From JAAFJT01 sp043744275 (GTDB lineage Bacteria; Bacteroidota; Bacteroidia; Chitinophagales; Saprospiraceae), in assembly GCA_043744275.1 (NCBI GenBank), contig JAYTUY010000207.1, positions 1 to 16,522 on the forward strand: a stretch of DNA of 16,522 nucleotides, in the 5' to 3' direction. This document shows positions 14,975-16,522 of this stretch, piece after piece. How positions within the stretch are numbered: the first letter of the stretch is position 1; every line of letters begins with the position of its first letter. The notes beneath the pieces are model-generated. The model saw only the letters and a list, made by a program, of their open reading frames with translations. It did not search any database and was not told the origin of the DNA. The translations under genes and the position numbers were made by a program.

Positions 14975-15457
14975 ATGTATATACTCATAGATGAAAAGCA
15001 AGGCATTCTCGGAGATGTCACCATTGAAGACGTTGTTAATGCTGTCCATGATGGGGATAGCGTCAAACAGGGAAAAACATGGGTTAGAGTTCTTGGGCTT
15101 GATTGCCCTGAGGTTATTTCTAACCACGTCAGCGCAAACCAACCACAGGGCGTTGAGGCTGGGAAGTTCGCCCGAGATTTGGTTAAAGGGAAAAGCGTGA
15201 AAGTGGCGTTTTGGGGCAAAGACAAAAATTTTAAGCGTCCTTTGGTCAAAGTCAGTTTTGAGGGCAAAGATTTCGCTCAAGAAGTTCTTATCAGTGGTTT
15301 TGGATGGTATGTCTATTCGCCAAAGCTCACTGAATCTGAGCGGAACAGCTACAGAGGAGCAGTCAAAGCTGCCAAAGCAGCGAAAAAGGCTATTTGGTCA
15401 GAACCGAAGCCTATTAAACCATCGGAATGGCGGGCAACCCATCGTTATTTTAAATGA
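14975..15457 (+). CDS. Staphylococcal nuclease-like (SNase/TNase) protein
   Basis: A 160-residue protein that is essentially one SNase domain (OB fold). It shows AVHDGDSV (23-30) with the calcium-binding Asp, VRVLGLDCPE (37-46) with catalytic Arg38 and Glu46 and Asp43, QPQGVEAGKFARDLV (56-70), and KNFKRPLVKV (84-93) with the second catalytic Arg88. Then come LISGFGWYV (105-113) and the C-terminal helix. All residues needed to hydrolyse DNA or RNA are therefore present. There is no signal peptide, so it should act in the cytoplasm or be packaged. A possible task is degrading host or competing nucleic acid. Its stop overlaps the start of a 40-codon gene as ATGA. The leader repeats ATTAATCA twice. 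The placement between fibre genes and the sheath gene marks it as cargo. Confidence 0.85.
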   Translation: MYILIDEKQGILGDVTIEDVVNAVHDGDSVKQGKTWVRVLGLDCPEVISNHVSANQPQGVEAGKFARDLVKGKSVKVAFWGKDKNFKRPLVKVSFEGKDFAQEVLISGFGWYVYSPKLTESERNSYRGAVKAAKAAKKAIWSEPKPIKPSEWRATHRYFK

Positions 15458-15576
15458 AAGATTATCACTTAAAATATAAAGCTTGGTTAAGCTTTGGTTA
15501 TGCTTCAGGCGCAGCAGATATGCTTGCTTTACTGGATTGGCATCATATAGTTAAGCATATTGAGTCTCAAAAATAA
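15454..15576 (+). CDS. 40-residue protein translationally coupled to the nuclease gene
   Basis: A 41-codon frame beginning at the ATG whose last bases form the TGA of the nuclease gene (ATGA, 15454-15457). The product is aromatic- and His-rich (KDYHLKYKAWLSFGYASG, then AADMLALLDWHHIVKHIES) and probably forms one amphipathic helix in its second half. It has no signal peptide. The tight coupling suggests that it is made in step with the nuclease; an inhibitor, cofactor or unrelated small phage protein are all possible. The overlap and protein-like composition support a real gene, but the length leaves doubt. Confidence 0.45.
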   Translation: MKDYHLKYKAWLSFGYASGAADMLALLDWHHIVKHIESQK

Positions 15577-15605
15577 TTCATTCACCCAATTTAAATGGCG
15601 TTGAT

Positions 15606-15677
15606 ATGGAAAACACAAATTTTAATACAAACACAAGAGGCGGCACCAACGATGGTGCTTATATTTGGGTTGTGTAA
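15606..15677 (+). CDS. Possible 23-residue micro-ORF
   Basis: An ATG at 15606 opens a 24-codon frame giving a polar Asn/Thr/Gly-rich start and a hydrophobic end (GAYIWVV). It could be a tiny peptide or the relic of a fibre gene end. Another short frame from 15595 overlaps it. Nothing else supports it. Confidence 0.2.
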   Translation: MENTNFNTNTRGGTNDGAYIWVV

Positions 15678-15681
15678 CAGG

Positions 15682-15746
15682 TAGTTTTATTTTTTTTAAG
15701 CCGACTTTTTGAAAATTTCATCAAAAGACTTAGAAAAATAAAACTA
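15682..15746 (+). repeat. 13-bp inverted repeat in the gap before the tail sheath gene
   Basis: TAGTTTTATTTTT (15682-15694) is the exact reverse complement of AAAAATAAAACTA (15734-15746), with a 39-base spacer. It ends 45 bases before the sheath ATG. The stem is almost only A/T, so it is a weak terminator at best; an operator or processing site is possible. Apart from the 40-codon gene, the micro-ORF, this repeat and the leader at 15774, I see nothing else in 15458-15790. Confidence 0.4.
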
Positions 15747-15773
15747 TATTTAATAGTCAGTATATTTCTCTAT

Positions 15774-15790
15774 CACTAATACTTATAAAA
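15774..15790 (+). promoter_or_regulatory. CACTAATACTTATAAAA leader before the tail sheath start
   Basis: The first 12 bases (CACTAATACTTA) are identical to those before the protease and major capsid genes and lie at nearly the same distance (17 rather than 18 bases) from the ATG. All three copies are preceded by AT-rich sequence. This supports a shared control signal for the main structural genes. Confidence 0.5.
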
Positions 15791-16522
15791 ATGAATGGAT
15801 TAGCCACCGCTACTATCAATATTCAAGATAGCAGTCTTATAACCAATTCTGGCGCAAAGGGCATTTGCAATGTCTTAGGCGTTACAGAAAGAGGACCCGT
15901 CAATAGCCCAGTATTGGTGGGCAGTTGGCTTGAATTTCAACGCACCTTTGGTGGACTTTTGGATACGTCACTTTTCCCATTGCTCTGCAAAGTAGCTTTA
16001 GAAGGGGGTGCAGCACTATATGTGAGTAGAGTAGCACACTATACTACTATTACTGATGCCTCAACCATTACAGGAACAAAAGCCCAATCCAACGACAGCA
16101 ATAATCAGTTTAGAAGCAAAAATATTGGCACTTGGGGCAATAGCCTCATGATAGTGGTGTCTGCTGTCAATGGCAATGCTTCGCGCAGGAAAGTAGCCAT
16201 TTCACTCAGTAGCAATCCACGCTACAATCAAGAGTTTGAGGTGAATCTTGTGCTGACAGCAGAGGACATTGCGCTGATCAACTCTTCATCTTACTTTGTT
16301 GATTTGGTCGCTGTTGCAGGCGATACACTCTATACGGGTAGTATTACTTTTGCCAGTGGTACTAATACAGGTACTATCGTAGATACTGATTATATTGGCT
16401 CTCCTGAGTCAGGTTTAGGCTTGAACGCTTTTGACAATATCACGGATGCTTGGTATATGGCAATTCTTGACCAAGCCAAAAATGCCCTTGATGTGGCTTT
16501 GGTGAATTACTGTGTATTGCGC
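15791..16522 (+). CDS. Phage contractile tail sheath protein, 5' part (window ends inside the gene)
   Basis: The frame is open from the ATG at 15791 to the window end, giving 244 residues of an incomplete protein. The N-terminus carries the tail sheath signature: GICNVLGVTERGPVNSPVLVGSW (24-46) followed by LEFQRTFGG (47-55), then FPLLCKVALEGGAALYVSRVA, and SKNIGTWGNSLMIVV, all typical of myovirus and contractile-injection sheaths. Sheath subunits stack around the tail tube and contract to drive it through the host envelope. Full-length members usually have several hundred residues, so more than a third may be visible. The start follows the repeated leader. Tube, chaperone and tape-measure genes would be expected next, beyond the window. 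Confidence 0.85.
   Translation, partial: MNGLATATINIQDSSLITNSGAKGICNVLGVTERGPVNSPVLVGSWLEFQRTFGGLLDTSLFPLLCKVALEGGAALYVSRVAHYTTITDASTITGTKAQSNDSNNQFRSKNIGTWGNSLMIVVSAVNGNASRRKVAISLSSNPRYNQEFEVNLVLTAEDIALINSSSYFVDLVAVAGDTLYTGSITFASGTNTGTIVDTDYIGSPESGLGLNAFDNITDAWYMAILDQAKNALDVALVNYCVLR

Noticed and set aside
14951..15280. 109-codon minus-strand open frame opposite the nuclease gene
   Set aside because: The plus strand encodes a full SNase domain with catalytic residues. The antisense frame shows no motif and would hold coding sequence only by chance.
15595..15684. 29-codon frame from the ATG at 15595
   Set aside because: It overlaps the 15606 frame, lacks a leader or coupling, and its text is not distinctive. 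The alternative frame is listed only at low confidence.
1..16522. CRISPR array, tRNA, rRNA or integrase genes
   Set aside because: I saw no regularly spaced direct repeats, no cloverleaf-like tRNA sequence, no rRNA and no tyrosine or serine recombinase motif in any frame.

Overview
The window looks like part of a contractile-tailed (myovirus-type) phage or prophage of a member of the Bacteroidota. The gene starts lack Shine-Dalgarno sequences and sit behind A/T-rich leaders. Four proteins carry Bacteroidota-style signal peptides ending in a Gln just after the predicted cut site. One upstream region has matches to the Bacteroidota -7 promoter element TAnnTTTG. Base composition is moderately AT-rich throughout. 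No genus can be named, and I cannot tell a prophage from a lytic phage here, because no integrase, repressor, attachment site or tRNA is visible.

Bases 1-3475 are accessory. They hold the 3' end of an unknown gene, a GIY-YIG-like protein, a small minus-strand unknown gene, an IS1595-family (ISXO2-like) transposase with a zinc ribbon and an intact DDE set, a small membrane protein with an HExxH zinc-protease motif, and a Cys-rich protein ending in a SEC-C zinc motif. The block is closed by a strong rho-independent terminator.

Bases 3589-9715 are the head and head-tail joining module: a prohead protease with a C-terminal scaffold-like tail, a capsid decoration (cement-like) protein, an HK97-fold major capsid protein, a small unknown protein, and then four tightly spaced genes of head-completion, neck and tail-terminator type linked by overlaps of 4-7 bases. 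Hairpin terminators follow the decoration, capsid and next small gene, which suggests graded expression. Terminase and portal genes are not in the window and would be expected further upstream.

Bases 9768-15677 are an unusual cargo block between the tail-completion genes and the tail sheath gene. Three tail-fibre-like proteins follow one another, each with a Sec-type signal peptide. The largest (987 residues) carries a SASA/SGNH esterase with all catalytic blocks visible, probably for deacetylating host surface polysaccharide. Then come a small exported unknown protein, a staphylococcal-nuclease-like protein with its catalytic residues, a translationally coupled 40-residue protein and a possible 23-residue peptide. 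Base 15791 to the window end is the first 244 codons of a tail sheath protein, which shows that the tail is contractile.

A near-identical leader, CACTAATACTTA, lies 17-18 bases upstream of three key starts (protease, major capsid, tail sheath), with looser copies before other genes. It is a candidate phage-specific promoter or translation-start signal.
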